A stretch of 64,000 bases of DNA from the NCBI GenBank assembly GCA_037833965.1, contig AP031354.1, forward strand, positions 30,234,001 through 30,298,000. Direction: 5' to 3'. The stretch comes from Marchantia polymorpha subsp. ruderalis (Eukaryota; Streptophyta; Marchantiopsida; Marchantiales; Marchantiaceae). Shown piece by piece: positions 34,126-46,085 of this stretch. The position numbers and the translations under genes are program-made. How positions within the stretch are numbered: the stretch's first letter is position 1; each line of letters opens with the position of its first letter. The notes under the pieces are model-generated. The model searched no databases. It was not told the DNA's origin and worked only from the letters and a program-made list of their open reading frames with translations.

Positions 34126-36000
34126 CAGCAAAAGTCAAACATGTTCAATTGGCAGTTTTTCTCACCTCGTTCGCGGTCAATGTCGCACCGATCGTGTTGT
34201 AGAACACAACAAAATGTAAAAGAAGCTCCCTTAGCCTGATTAATCTGCTCTAAAGACAGATAAGAATAACATCTTAGCTCGTTCATTTCAACCTCAAGTT
34301 TGATAACACTCACCATTGTGTGAGAGATCACATCAAACTGATCCATATCAGGGTCATTGTGGCCACGTTCAAGTTCATTTTCTTCAAATTTGACAATCAG
34401 AATCAAAACAATAGCATTCAGAGTGTTTTTATTTACTCAAGCAAATATTTTTTATATTTCCGCCAATCCTTGTTGTCATCATTCAAACACTCCTCAATCG
34501 CTCCTAACATCAGTTTCACGAGATCCACCAAGAAGTTTATAGTTGCTTAACACTTCAGCAATGTCAAAGAGAATGTCATCATTGTCGCAACGAGTATTAT
34601 TGACGCTGCCGAATCCAATAATAATATCTACTTTTTTAACAATTTTCCAAGCTATTAGTAGAAGTTTTGTTACAAATAACATTTGCAAAGTTTGCAGCAT
34701 CAAACAAATACGTAGAACTTCTGTAAGCAATCCCAATGACACCCCTAATGCAAGTTGATATTTAGATACTTTTGGATTATCATAACATGCAACAATATAC
34801 TTTAGCATGATATACTTGTATCTTTTATTTACGGTTGGGATGATATACATATTCATCGGTTTATTCCAAGAGGTGATATGAGGGGGACAAAAGTAAACAT
34901 GAATGTCATTGCATTTGAAAACAGACTTAAAAGCATTGTCAAGGAGCAATAACACATTGTGTATTGTACGTACTCATACATGAGGCTAAAAATCTCATCA
35001 AATCACTTATTGAATGTTGAATGATTGATCCAAGTGTTCTTTTGATGAAAATAAGAAATGTACTAAGTGTTTTTGGCAATACATGCGAGCTGTTTTGACT
35101 TTTCAATCATTGTGATCGATCTTAATGTTATTCTTATGAAAATAAAGGATGTATCAGCTCTTTCCGGCAATACATGCGAGCTGCTTTGGGTTTTCAACCA
35201 TTGTGATCGTGACTCATCATGTTCCACAAGCGTTGCAACACACCACCAAAGTCATCTTTTTTTTGCCCATTTTTTGCTTCGTATATTGATCATGTCTTCA
35301 TGATGCATCAACACAATAAATTGTGTAGCAACTTGGAAAAACTATACAATGTCATCCATGTTGTAAACGCATTCGAGATCACATTGGCCAATCACGATAG
35401 ACAAGTATTTCAAAGCTTTCAAAGTCTCTAGATTGTTTTTGTCGACCTCGCCATCTTCTTCAAACACATTTACGTCGTTTAAACTATGTCGATGTCAAAA
35501 TCTCGCAAACCAACCTCACGATGCCTTGAAACTATCATCAGCCATCTCTATTGCAATCGCAAACCATTTTGCTTTGTGGCAAATAATACTGGGAGGAAAA
35601 ACAAGCAAAGCTCGTTAACTTGTATCAATCCATTCAATAAGCTTCTTCTCAGCATCAGCAAACATCAACCGAGAAGCACAGATTTTTGACTTCTTAGTGG
35701 CTGATCGACCGTCTATACTCGTTCACAAATTTTATTTTTGCTAGATTTTATATTTTGAATAATTGTTTATCAACACCAAACTTGCATCAATCCATTCAAG
35801 AAGCTTCTTCTCAGCATCAGCAAACATCAACCGAGAAGCACAGATTCTTGACTTCTTAGTGGCTGATCGACCGTCTATGCTCGTTCACAAATTTTATTTT
35901 TGGTAGATTTTATATCAACATCAAACTGTTAAGCAATGTTGAGCATGAACGAGGACTTTGAAGCCTCTAATAAATTGATAATTTTCATATGATGATGGTC
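34125..36000 (-). mobile_element. pogo/Tigger-type DNA transposon, decayed
   Basis: Read on the minus strand, the order fits a pogo-superfamily (Tc1/mariner) transposase. First comes an N-terminal psq-like helix-turn-helix (IINLLEASKSSFMLNIA, about 35930-35985). A CENP-B-type DNA-binding part follows (MFADAEKKLLEWID, about 35795-35850), then FKASRGWFARF near 35520. Next is the first catalytic motif as YNMDDIV (family pattern YNMDETG) near 35350, and LVVCCNACGT near 35240. The last part is LLLLDNAF with CPPHITSWNKPM near 34840-34955. Several stops and frame changes interrupt it, so it is not functional. The DNA-binding part is duplicated (see the tandem repeat at 35619). Terminal inverted repeats were not found. 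The C-terminal limit near 34125 is approximate. Confidence 0.75.
35619..35922. repeat. 162-bp tandem duplication inside the pogo element
   Basis: Copy 1 starts at 35619 and copy 2 at 35781, a period of 162 bp, with few mismatches over about 135 bp. Copy 2 lacks roughly 17 bp at its end. The unit covers the CENP-B-like helix-turn-helix coding part. Confidence 0.85.
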
Positions 36001-36815
36001 ATTTAGACACAAGTTTAAAAGTTAGCCTCACATTCATTGTATAAAATGAAGTAATGAGATACTCACGAGTTATATACTCTTTATTTTATGGTGAAGCCCT
36101 TAATATTACTAAATTTTGCATCCAGATAATTCTAAACCATGGTCAAAGTGCGGCCTTAAGGGAGTGTATAATGTAGATCATCAATCATCACGGGCACATA
36201 TGAAACATAGTTAAATTTCCGATACTCAAGACGTTCATAATAAATATCACTTGAGAAAAACAAAATTTACATTTGGTTAAGAATAAACATATAACTACTA
36301 TAAACATTGTGTTTATATCTACAAAATAGAAATAACTTGCTTAGGAAGAAAATTATTTTCTTTATTTCTCAATGTACAAGAGACTATGATCACTAGATCT
36401 CTATAGATAGAATAAGGTTTCAAAGAGATAAATGCTGATCTTGGAAAAATATGAAATTACGTATTCCGACTAAGATTTAATTTTGAGATACCACATGAGA
36501 TACTATCATATAATGCAAAGATAACAAAAAATGAGTATTTCAGATAACTAATATGCATTTTTCTGCTGAAAGTTTATGCAATTTATGGTATATCAATCAT
36601 ATGGGTGGTGACGATTCTGTGATGACTAATAATATGTAGATCTCATGATTAATAATGTATCATAATAGATGATTATGATATACTATATGTAGAAGGATAT
36701 ACGGTATATCATATACCAGATCGAGGCCTAGTCCCACCGTACCCTTTGGTTCCCTAAATGGCCAACTTGACGAGGTCTCGCCATCCTTTTCAGAAAATAC
36801 TACTATAGACATGTC
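36001..36815. other. AT-rich intergenic DNA
   Basis: Very AT-rich with many short palindromic runs, for example around 36600-36720. No gene or assignable repeat. Confidence 0.55.
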
Positions 36816-37157
36816 ATAAATACGTAAACTCATGACTCCTAGAGTCTACAGGTTCTCTAATTTGCATAATCATTAATAATAATAATTTGCAGTTCATGCA
36901 ACGCAGGTCTATGGCTTCTCGTTTGACTTTTGCCAGCGAAGTAACAACCATTCACTCGGTGGGACTGCGTGTGCAAATGCCAATGCAGATCGAAGTAACC
37001 AAATGCCATCCCGGTAATTCTGGTGATGTCTATCTGAACAGATACGTAAACACTTCGAGAGGAAGTTACCAATTAACTGTCGAAGAGAATGCCCTCTATA
37101 GATTGTGCAAGGAAGAGAAGCCTATGGACTCTAGGAGTCATGAATTTATACATTTAT
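36816..37157. mobile_element. MITE-like element with about 55-bp imperfect terminal inverted repeats
   Basis: The left arm (36816-36871) and right arm (37101-37157) are inverted copies. They share an exact 16-bp core CATGACTCCTAGAGTC (36831-36846; complement at 37127-37142) and flanking similarity. The interior of about 230 bp has a 121-codon plus-strand frame with no recognisable product. Size and structure fit a non-autonomous DNA transposon. Confidence 0.6.
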
Positions 37158-40100
37158 TCTACACGCATCGTCGACTTTTTTATGTCCATCGTCGACTTTT
37201 GTTTATGTCTGTTGCCTGCTCCTGCTTTGAATGGAAGCCGGGAAAGGAATGAATGAGCTTTTCTAGAACGCGAAACGCTGACCCAGAGGATCAAAAGCTC
37301 GAGGCTGGTGGTTCGGGCTGATCCCTCGGCCTGTGGACAAGATCCCGTCGCAGTAAAGGGAGATGGAGGGGAGAGGAGGACATTGCGAGCAGGCGAAGGA
37401 AAAGAGCAGAAGGGCCAAAGGAGATGGGGGAAAGGAGTCCTGCCTGACTGACTGACACTAGGCTATGAGAATAGGCACATGAACTTCACGAAATCCCAGA
37501 ATCCTCGTTCCCGAAAGAGAAAGAGTTCAAACTCTTGCTTTTCCGAATCCTCCAACTACTTGCGAAAGTGGGGCTGGCTGGCCAGTCACCGAAGCCCTTC
37601 GTTGGCCTTTGGAATTGCGCCACTGTGTCGTCGAGCAGTAACGGATGGTCCTTGTGTTCCAAGCCACCACCGTTCTCCTCCCATGTGCGCAGCGATCTGC
37701 CACACTTTGGAAACGGGGTGGTGTGTGCAGGTATCCAGCTCCAGCTCCAGCAAGAGCTCGAGCTCGAGCTTGTCTGAAGAACACTCCCTCTGCTTCACTG
37801 GAATGATGAAGGCTCGAGACGCCAGAGCCGCAAATTTCGTGCACATCCATTTGTCAATTGCTCGAACTTCGACACTTGGGGGCCGATGATGCACCCTCTT
37901 TGAGTGCACGCTGTGTCCGCCCCTGCTTTGGCTAGTTTGTCTTTAACTGCATGCAGGCAATCCGCGGAATGAGCAGCAGCAGCGGCATCTGCACTGCTCT
38001 GCTCTCTTCAATGGCTTTGTCTTCAAGTGCATGCAACAGAAACCGTTTGTTTAAAATCTCAATCCGACCTCCTCCTTCTGCAACCTCACCTCGCTTTATA
38101 TCATTCTCAAATCTCAATAATACCCACCTCGTTTCACTTCGCTCTCCCGTATCAACCCCGATTTTTGTCTTACCGCATCCGTGTTCGCATGCATCAATGA
38201 ATAGAAAACGATCTGCTTTTGCATGCGGCTTCAATCATGACGTCGATTATATCTGTTCTTAAATCTTATACTAACAGTATTCTGCAGCCCGTCCCTAAAT
38301 CCTCTGAAGGGTTCCCTCGCCTATCTGGGCATTTAGTAAAAGCAGAGAGCTCAGAGTCGGAGGCGCCAGCAGCAACTGATGCCATTGGACTCGAACCATC
38401 TCCTCGTGTACGTTTCGGATGCTAGGAGGAGGAAAAGAGGATCAAATTTCCACATGCGAACATCATGGCGGATTTTTTGGAATATAAAAAGTGCGTAATC
38501 AGAACAAGCGATCAGCTCGACCCATACAGTGGAAGTAGGACCTGCACTATCCTCCTGCCGAAGCAACGGAAAGCTCTTGCGCAACATCGATCCTAATCTT
38601 CAAGTCGCCGGCACTGCCAAGCGTAGGCCATGGCAAAAGAAAGTCAGTGCTTAGGTGCTGTACTGCTCAAAGCTTTTTCCTTCCCGTCTCGCGTCAAGCG
38701 GCTGCATTTTATAATATTTCTCGTGCCGTACGATCTGGACGCTTTTGCATCCTCGCTTCTCTGTGTGACCCGTGTCTCGGACCCGGTGAAAAATCTTATC
38801 ATGTACTTCCAAATGATGATCCACGGATTCTGCCACAGCAGCTATGGAATAGATTTCTCATAGAATGTTTTTGCGACATCGGATTCTCTCGGAAAAGTCT
38901 ACACTCTTCCAAATTCCTCTCTCTCTCTCTCTGTCTCTCTCAATCCCTCCCTTTTCACCATGACGAGAAATACGCATAGATACCCATTGATCGAACAGCA
39001 AAGCACAAGGGGGCTCCGACAGTGACACTATGAACGAGTCATATAAGTGAATATACATCATAGTTTATGCATATCGGGAGTTTCTTCACAACTTGCTTTT
39101 CTTTTGCTTCCAAAACTCAATCCACAATTCCTTTGTTCACATTATCCCACATCTCACGTTCGATCGATGAAGAGATGAGATGTCCATAACTTGCGTCGCG
39201 ATCGGTTTTCTGAAGATGCTCAACATCTTTGCAGAAACTTAGTCCTGATTTCGCTCCTCGTGCGGGAGGGGGATGATCGGCCTTAGCAGGGCTTTGGATG
39301 ATCTTGCCATATGGTCAAAAATGGAGCCATGAGCAGGGCAGTCGAACCATCGATCCATCGATCGGCTTCACAACTTCACGACGGCTTTCATATGTGGGCA
39401 GATGGATGGCTGCACCGCCAGACAAGAGTTTCACGTCAGTGGCAGAAAGTGGAAGTCCAAGAGGAGTGAGTTAAACTATCTTGCTCTCGCATGTCTAATG
39501 AACTTTCCTTCCTTCCCTCTAAGTGGTTGAAAAGCTCAAGGGGTGAAAAAGGCACAGAGGTATGGGCCCTGTGTACAAGTAGGTAGGAGCTGGAGATATG
39601 AAGTTAAAATGGGTGGTACCTGAAAATTGGTGCACGCATGCTCGCTCATCTTCGTCCACCGCAACCTTCTTCAGACCTTTCTGTATCACTGCTCCACTAC
39701 ACATGCCCATATCCTCAAATCCCCAGGGAGACAGTGCTAACTCCCGGAACCGCATCGTAGTAAGCTTGGGAGAGGTTTTTCGATGTCGAGGTTCTGTCTA
39801 AGACTTAGTGCTCTGACTGTTGAGTTAGTTTTGTCGATCTCCTTAGTCCATTGGGAAATGTGGGACACTTTCAGGTCAAATTCCAGGTCTATCTAGACCA
39901 TAGTCTCGCGTCAAGGATTTCCAAAGTAACTTCGTTCGTTTCCTGTGCTTCTCCTCCACAGGAAGACATATTTCCTTGCACATCTGCATTTCTGCTTCAG
40001 CCGTTAACTTGCCTTCATGTTCTCAAATCTCTTGTCTAGCTGTGTAATCTTCAACTGACGAAGTCCAGGCGAAAAGCCTAACGACATCTCGACGAAACAC

Positions 40101-40590
40101 TGCTGGCTCGTTGCACTTTTCTCCACGCAGCTTTTTTAACAAACAAGCCTTCAGACTACACAGAAACCCAAGTCGTCTCTCAAGTTGAGCTGACTCTATG
40201 CGGCGGGGCTGACTGCGAAGAGAGCATGTGGAAGTTCGACAACAGAAAACAGAAACCAGTAACAGTGACATAAAACAGTTACATCACGTTGATGGTGACC
40301 ATTACATGGGCTAAGAAGTCTTGTTGGTGTTTTATGGCTCCTGAGTATGTAAGCCCTGCGAGACAGACTGTTAATGACAGGACGTTCGACATTGATGCCA
40401 TGCAAGATGCCGGGAGCCTATTAAGGTTGGCAGAGGTTCTTTCGAATGGGTGGTGAAGTGAAAACGTGTAATACATGCACACACCGATTGACCTAAAACT
40501 CATAAAATAATCTCAACGGTGACAAAGAATGTATTTTCAACTGTGCTTTGTGAATCTTCGGCGAGCCAAAGTACTGTGAAATTGATAACT
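37158..40590. other. Intergenic region, unassigned open frames
   Basis: Frames such as 37479-37889 plus (136 codons, ATG, with a Ser run from AGCTCC repeats) and 37951-38262 plus have no recognisable product. A (CT)n tract lies near 38915-38940. The part near 40280-40450 on the minus strand may contain a 3' exon of the gene described at 40594-41684. Confidence 0.35.
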
Positions 40591-40593
40591 AAC

Positions 40594-41684
40594 CTGAACA
40601 GTTTGAGAAACTTCTTCTCCTACGCTTTGTAAAAGGTCCGGGGAAAGTGGCAAGCATCGGCTCGGACTGTACACTTCGGCCAGAGGATACTCCTTGTTCA
40701 AATTGAGATCCGTAATCGAGATTCCAGCGATTCCACTGTACGTCATTCCCTGTCCACTGTCGCCTGGAATAAAGACCACGATTTCAGCTTCGTCTCACCA
40801 AAACCACTGCAATAAATGGAAGGGAAATGGGTGCTTGTAACAAATAGCTTTTTTGTCTCACATTCAAAGGGCTCTTGCCCCATGAGGTCAAGATAATCTT
40901 CAGGTTCATATACCTTCCCAGAGATGCATCAAAACAGACAAGATTCTGAACAGACTCTTCACCGACAGAGGATAACACTAAATTGATTCCAGACTCTGTG
41001 TTGAGGTGAAGCCAAATTGTTGTTGAGCCGAAGACTGACCTCATTCGACATGCACACTCAAATGCCTGAAAACCCAGGATCTTTTAAAAGTTGATTTTTC
41101 AGATGTTTCCTAAACTATCTGTTCCTCTGTTTAAAAGGCACATACTCACGAGTATTATACGCTCTTCCATCATGTCCGATTCTCTTTGTCCATTTAGACC
41201 ACTTGTCTACATGTCACATGAGTTTGTTGTCTGACCGTTCTACGCTCTGTTTTTGTTCAAGACTGAATGATGCACTGTTTTTCTTTAGGCTTACATATTT
41301 GTAAAACCGTCACATCGTCTGAAGGAATTAAGAAAACTTTCCTTCTGAAGTGAGTTGACTCATTTTGTTCCTCATGTGAATCTTTAGCAACGATTTCAGA
41401 ACGAAGGCCGCTATAAATTTGAGCTTTCAAGTATTACCTGACCAGTGTATCTGAAAAGCACCTCTGAATCCATAGTCCACCGCTTGCGAGCCCAATTTCC
41501 CAGCTTGGTATATGGGTCATAACTTCAGACTCTCTGCTCGTGTTCTCACCACTAACAATCAACATATCATAGTCAATCCTTCTCCCGGCTGCAAACTCAC
41601 TAAGTTGTAGGCCGCAGCCATGCTCCGCCACTGTTCTTCACTTACAAGACGGAAGTTCACATAGCCACATGGGTCTATCACATC
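40594..41684 (-). CDS. Exon cluster of an unidentified multi-exon gene
   Basis: Minus-strand exon-like blocks with good splice sites: 41684-41601 (28 codons, begins DVIDPCGYVNF), a block within about 41530-41440, 41065-40914 and 40763-40594. The 41065 block is open in only one frame (AFECACRMRSVFGSTTIW at its start). It begins in phase 0 and ends in phase 2, and the next block continues in that phase as RQWTGNDVQWNRWNL. The preceding block ends in phase 0 at CAG|GTAATA. The junction between 41601 and the 41.5-kb block could not be made in frame, so an exon may be missing. The 5' and 3' ends are undefined. I do not recognise the protein; no motif points to a family. Confidence 0.42.
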
Positions 41685-42959
41685 CTACCGAAGCAGTGAG
41701 TCAGAGTGTATATGTATATAAAATAAAATAAAAAATCAGCCCGATCTCTCTCATGAAGGTCATGAGTTCTTGACTGCAGGTCATGAATGACTTTACACGG
41801 CAGTTACTCGTGGAGACTACTGCAAGGACACAAAACATGATTCGAGTTAGAACTGATAATAAGAGGCTCAACCCACACTGTTCTAGGAACTTAGCTCAGC
41901 TCGCTGACGTGAATGAACCGTCAGGCTATGATTCAGGGGTGAATTGATGGCCATCACAAAATCTCCTGCCGTGTCGCTTTTCTCGTCTTCAGTTGGAACT
42001 ATAGTTCCTTGTAAACTGAATTCTTTTGTTTGTTCATATAATCTTTCTCCATGTAAACCACTGTTTTTGCTAGCCCCTCCACGTACCTGTGACAGCCCCA
42101 TATCAGTGAACCTCTGGGAACTAACTGAAGACAAAGAAAGAGCAAACCATGAAAATTGTGAAAAAAGAAGTGTGTTCCTGCATTTGAAGCTCTAAATACT
42201 TTTCTTTTGACTTTAGAGGGACAGGGCCCCAAAATACTTTTCAGGATAAAAGTCAGCACAATCTGGGATATTGAGAGCAGTCCCAATCTTTCCGCGTTTC
42301 GGGTCTTAGCCGGGATCAACCTACTGACATGGAGTCCAAATTTTCTTCGCAGCACCATGTTCCTGTGGCAATATAAAGTTACCAAACATTCTGTGCATTC
42401 ATGAGTTGTAGGTTTGTACTAAGTTCTACAGCATCCCATTTTATAACTTGTTTCTCTCCGAATGTACTTGGAAGCACCAATTAACCATAGAACCATAACA
42501 ATAAACCAACCACGATATTTCAGCCTTCACGATAACTACATATAAGATTTGATGATAATATATTTTTTAATATTGGTCTATGATTGGTCTTATATTTCCA
42601 TATCCACATATATTAGAATATACTTTTGAACTCTGAGTTTTATGAGCCTCATTATCTATGTATTCGTTAACTAGTCTTGTGTTTCGATAAAAGCACCATA
42701 TAATAAATAAATTGATGGTTCACAGTACAGAAAAGTAGCAAAATGTTGTCACTTGCTATAAACCTACCAAGGTGGGTGCACTTACGAACTACTGGCCATC
42801 ATGTCAGTGTGTAACGTGTATAAGATTCCTGCCTCGATAAACAGGTTCATACTGGTCTAGACTGCGTTCTACACATGTTTGACAGTATCTTTAGATTCTT
42901 CCACGCTAACATACTGGATTCACTAAGTCCTCCCTCAAGTCCAGAGCACAGTAGTTCAC

Positions 42960-45900
42960 GTTTGCAAGGTTCTCGTTTCAAGTACTTCGACCACAGAGGA
43001 GAATTGGGCAATCTCCACTATTGATAAGAATGTGAGGGAAAGACGTACCGTTTCCTTTGAGTCATCATGAGGAAACAAATACCCCTTCGAGTCTCTTGTA
43101 ATCTAATTTCTCTTCTTTCATAATTCCCTCAATACCGTCAATTCAACGTCTTTGAATGTCGGCTAACCAAGCTGCTGTCTCAGCTCCATTCGTGTCCCCA
43201 ACTTGATGGTCAAAGTCGTCAAACCACTGCATAAGATGAGCTATTATTCTCCCCGTCTGCAATCCAAATAATCAAGACACGCCCATGAAAGAAATCAAAT
43301 ATGGAGAACCAAAGCTACCAAAACTTCGAAAGACAAGATGATTAGCTGTTAAAAAACCCAGTTTAATACGACTGGCAATTTAATCACCTATTAAGAAGAG
43401 TTATATCTATGCTCTATGGACCACCCAGTTTACAAAGACATTCCATTCACGAAATATCACGTATACATAACTCGACACCTCATTAGTAAGGAGGTCAATG
43501 ATGTAACTTCACTTCACAAGACAGTGCAAGAAAAACCTGGAAATTTTCAATTCATCGAGCTTGAATTAATATACGGGAGTTCTATACTTCCCTATCCGAT
43601 GATATGCATATACAACCATCATGATGCAAACTATTTGCTTTTGGGGAAAGAGAATGAGAATCTCATTTCTTATCTTCAAAACCTGCTGATGGCAGTCATT
43701 TTTTAAAAACCTTTTTCCAATGAGCAGATTAAGACGATTGTACCAGAAGAACGATAAATACCTCTGACGCGAGACTCGAGCACCACCACGGACTCGCCAT
43801 TGTCCGGCAAGTTTTAGGCTACACTTATACGAGGTATTCCAGTGCCAACAACCAGATCATCAGCTCTTAAATGATGGTCGAACTTCGGGTACTTCATCCT
43901 TAGCTTATCATGGTCCCAAACATTGTGTCTGAGTCCAGCAAGTTCGAGGTGAGGGCTTCTTCCATAGATATTCATATGTTGTGTCCCCTGCATTCACCAG
44001 AACTCTCGCACGTAAGCATTGGGAAGAACGTTTTGGGAAGAACGTCTGTGTCAGCCTTCCGACCACGCCAATCCAATCAGCCCATGTTAGAGGAATGGGA
44101 AGTGATGAGTGTCAGCAAGAGCTATCGACGCGCTTTACACCAACTTCTATATCTCTGCACTTCCACTCACAGCACGAGCAGCAGACATTCTCGATCTGAA
44201 GCAGACCGAGCAGCTGCCAACTGCAGCAGGAAGAGGTACAGAAGGGGTTGGGCGTGTCCAGAAGTGACTCGAGGAGAAAAATCTCGTCCCCTGAACAACA
44301 AAGCAGAAACCATGAAGAAAGCTCAGCTCTTGGACAACAACGCGACAGGGAAGATGATTAGACTGCAAGAGGCGCAACTGCAGTGAACGCACTTTACGAA
44401 CTGTTTGGAGATGACGAGGTGGGGGTTCAAAACACAAAGCTGCAAGTTGACTGCAGTTCTCCAAAATTGTCCTTCCAGTTCTGAGCATCTCCAGTCCATA
44501 AGGAAAGGGCCCACACAATGGCATGAAGTGAGTGGACTGAAATGGACGGAGATAACACTAGAATTAACTCCCAACATGACATTGTTCAAGACCTCGTATT
44601 ACAACTCTGCATCTCCGCAGCAATTGCCCAAAAAGAAGAACAGCAACAACAACGACAACAATACCAATACCAGCACCCAACAATCTTAAAAAAACTAGTT
44701 CAGTACTAGTCCTGCGCTGATCTGGTCTCTTCTGGTCCGATCTGATCCGATCTGGTCAACTTTTCTAACCTTCGTCTGCATGCATGGCAAGAGGGCGTGG
44801 GGATGGGGAAGTTTCAGTCCAGTCAGTCCAAAGCTCTGAACGCAAACACTCTGAGCTCTAGCACACAGGCGCAAAAGTGCATTTTGCAAGGGCCTTCTCC
44901 ATGTCCTATCCAGACTCCCAGGCTCCCAACACACACACGTTCTGCACACGAAATCCGCCGATGGATGCCATGCGGATGCCACCACAGCACCTGAAGTCCA
45001 GATCCGATGACACGTCGAGCCCGACAAGTGGCTCGGTCTATATCAGAACAAGTAAGCCTGCTCAGTTTGGATTCAGTTGCCATTAATCCCTGAGGCTCTC
45101 TCTTCTCACTCCCTTTCTCTTTCCCTCTTCCTCCGTCCTGCTAGTGTTCGTTTGCCCAGTGCCCAGCATCGTCTCGTCAGACGAGGCGGTGCGTCCCATG
45201 AAAAACGTTGGCGACAGTATGCAGGCTCTACATTATTGGACGACATGTTCTAAACAAATTCACTGCTATGCCAAAGGTTGCAAAATTTCCGTTTCTGCCT
45301 CGATCTTTGCGTCCCTCGGGACACTCTCTTAATATGCAGCGAAAGAAGCTATCCCCTGCACGGAATTAGGCTCCTGATCAAACTTTTGATCGAGTCCCTA
45401 CACGTGCTATTATCGCCATCGACACTCCTCGCCCGCTCAACGCACAGCAAGAAGGTTCCATCGACTATGGTATGGGATCCATTTGTGTCTAGAAACTCTT
45501 AACATGTCAAGGCTTAGTTCTGGTTATTGGAAAATGATGAAGAAGGAAACAATCAACACATAATCCTAAAGGCAGATATATTGGTGCATACGAAAAACGG
45601 ATGAAGTTGCATACTTCCTTTCCTAGGTGTTTCATTATCTTTCTCTCGGAGCAATTGCTATCAGACTTTGAATTCTTGAACGACGTACCCCAAAGAATTT
45701 CTCAATATTCCCAGTGTGCCTAATCGCATCAGATTGTACGAGCATTCAGAAGCTTCAGATTAAGCCAGTACACTCTATCTTTGCGACGAGACATTTATCA
45801 TACTGCCATACTATCATGACCAAATCACCAAGATCAACAACTTCCACTTACTGTCTACAAAAACTGCGTATTTACAATAGTTGACACCGGAACCAGGAGG

Positions 45901-46085
45901 ATGGATATTCATGGAAGTGTTCCACTTTGAAGATTCCGGAATCTACTCGATTCTTCTGTGAACCAAGTCCGGGACTCTGAGACTCTGAGCCTCGAACGGA
46001 CAGCACTTCCCGAAAAGTGTCCAGGACAACATCAGCAGCAGCCGCCGCAAGCACGTCAAACGACCGTGTGGTATTAGGCTTGCTC
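42960..46085 (-). CDS. Further exon-like blocks on the minus strand, unidentified gene
   Basis: Three blocks have acceptor-like starts and protein-like translation. One is about 46085-45895, containing LAAAAADVVLDTFREVLSVR. One is 43987-43831, containing LRMKYPKFDHHLRADDLVVG. One begins at 43256, containing LMQWFDDFDHQVGDTNGAE. They may be 5' exons of the gene at 40.6-41.7 kb, since order and strand agree, or belong to another gene. I could not connect them or name a family. A plus-strand frame of 158 codons (43910-44386) overlaps the second block and is the competing interpretation. Confidence 0.28.
44901..45332 (+). CDS. Possible small two-exon gene, 112 residues, unknown
   Basis: Exon 1 is 44901-45051, starting at an ATG and ending ACA A|GTAAGC. 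Exon 2 is 45145-45332, preceded by a strong pyrimidine tract and CTAG. The 93-bp intron is phase 1, and the joined frame is open to a stop at 45330-45332. The protein is Ser/Pro-rich at first (SDDTSSPTSGSVYIRT), then has several Cys. No family is recognised. It could instead be a spliced leader of another transcript. Confidence 0.3.

Noticed and set aside
43910-44386. 158-codon plus-strand frame with ATG
   Set aside because: Not excluded, but its first part overlaps a minus-strand block with better splice sites and composition, and the end is Lys/Arg/Gln-rich without a motif.
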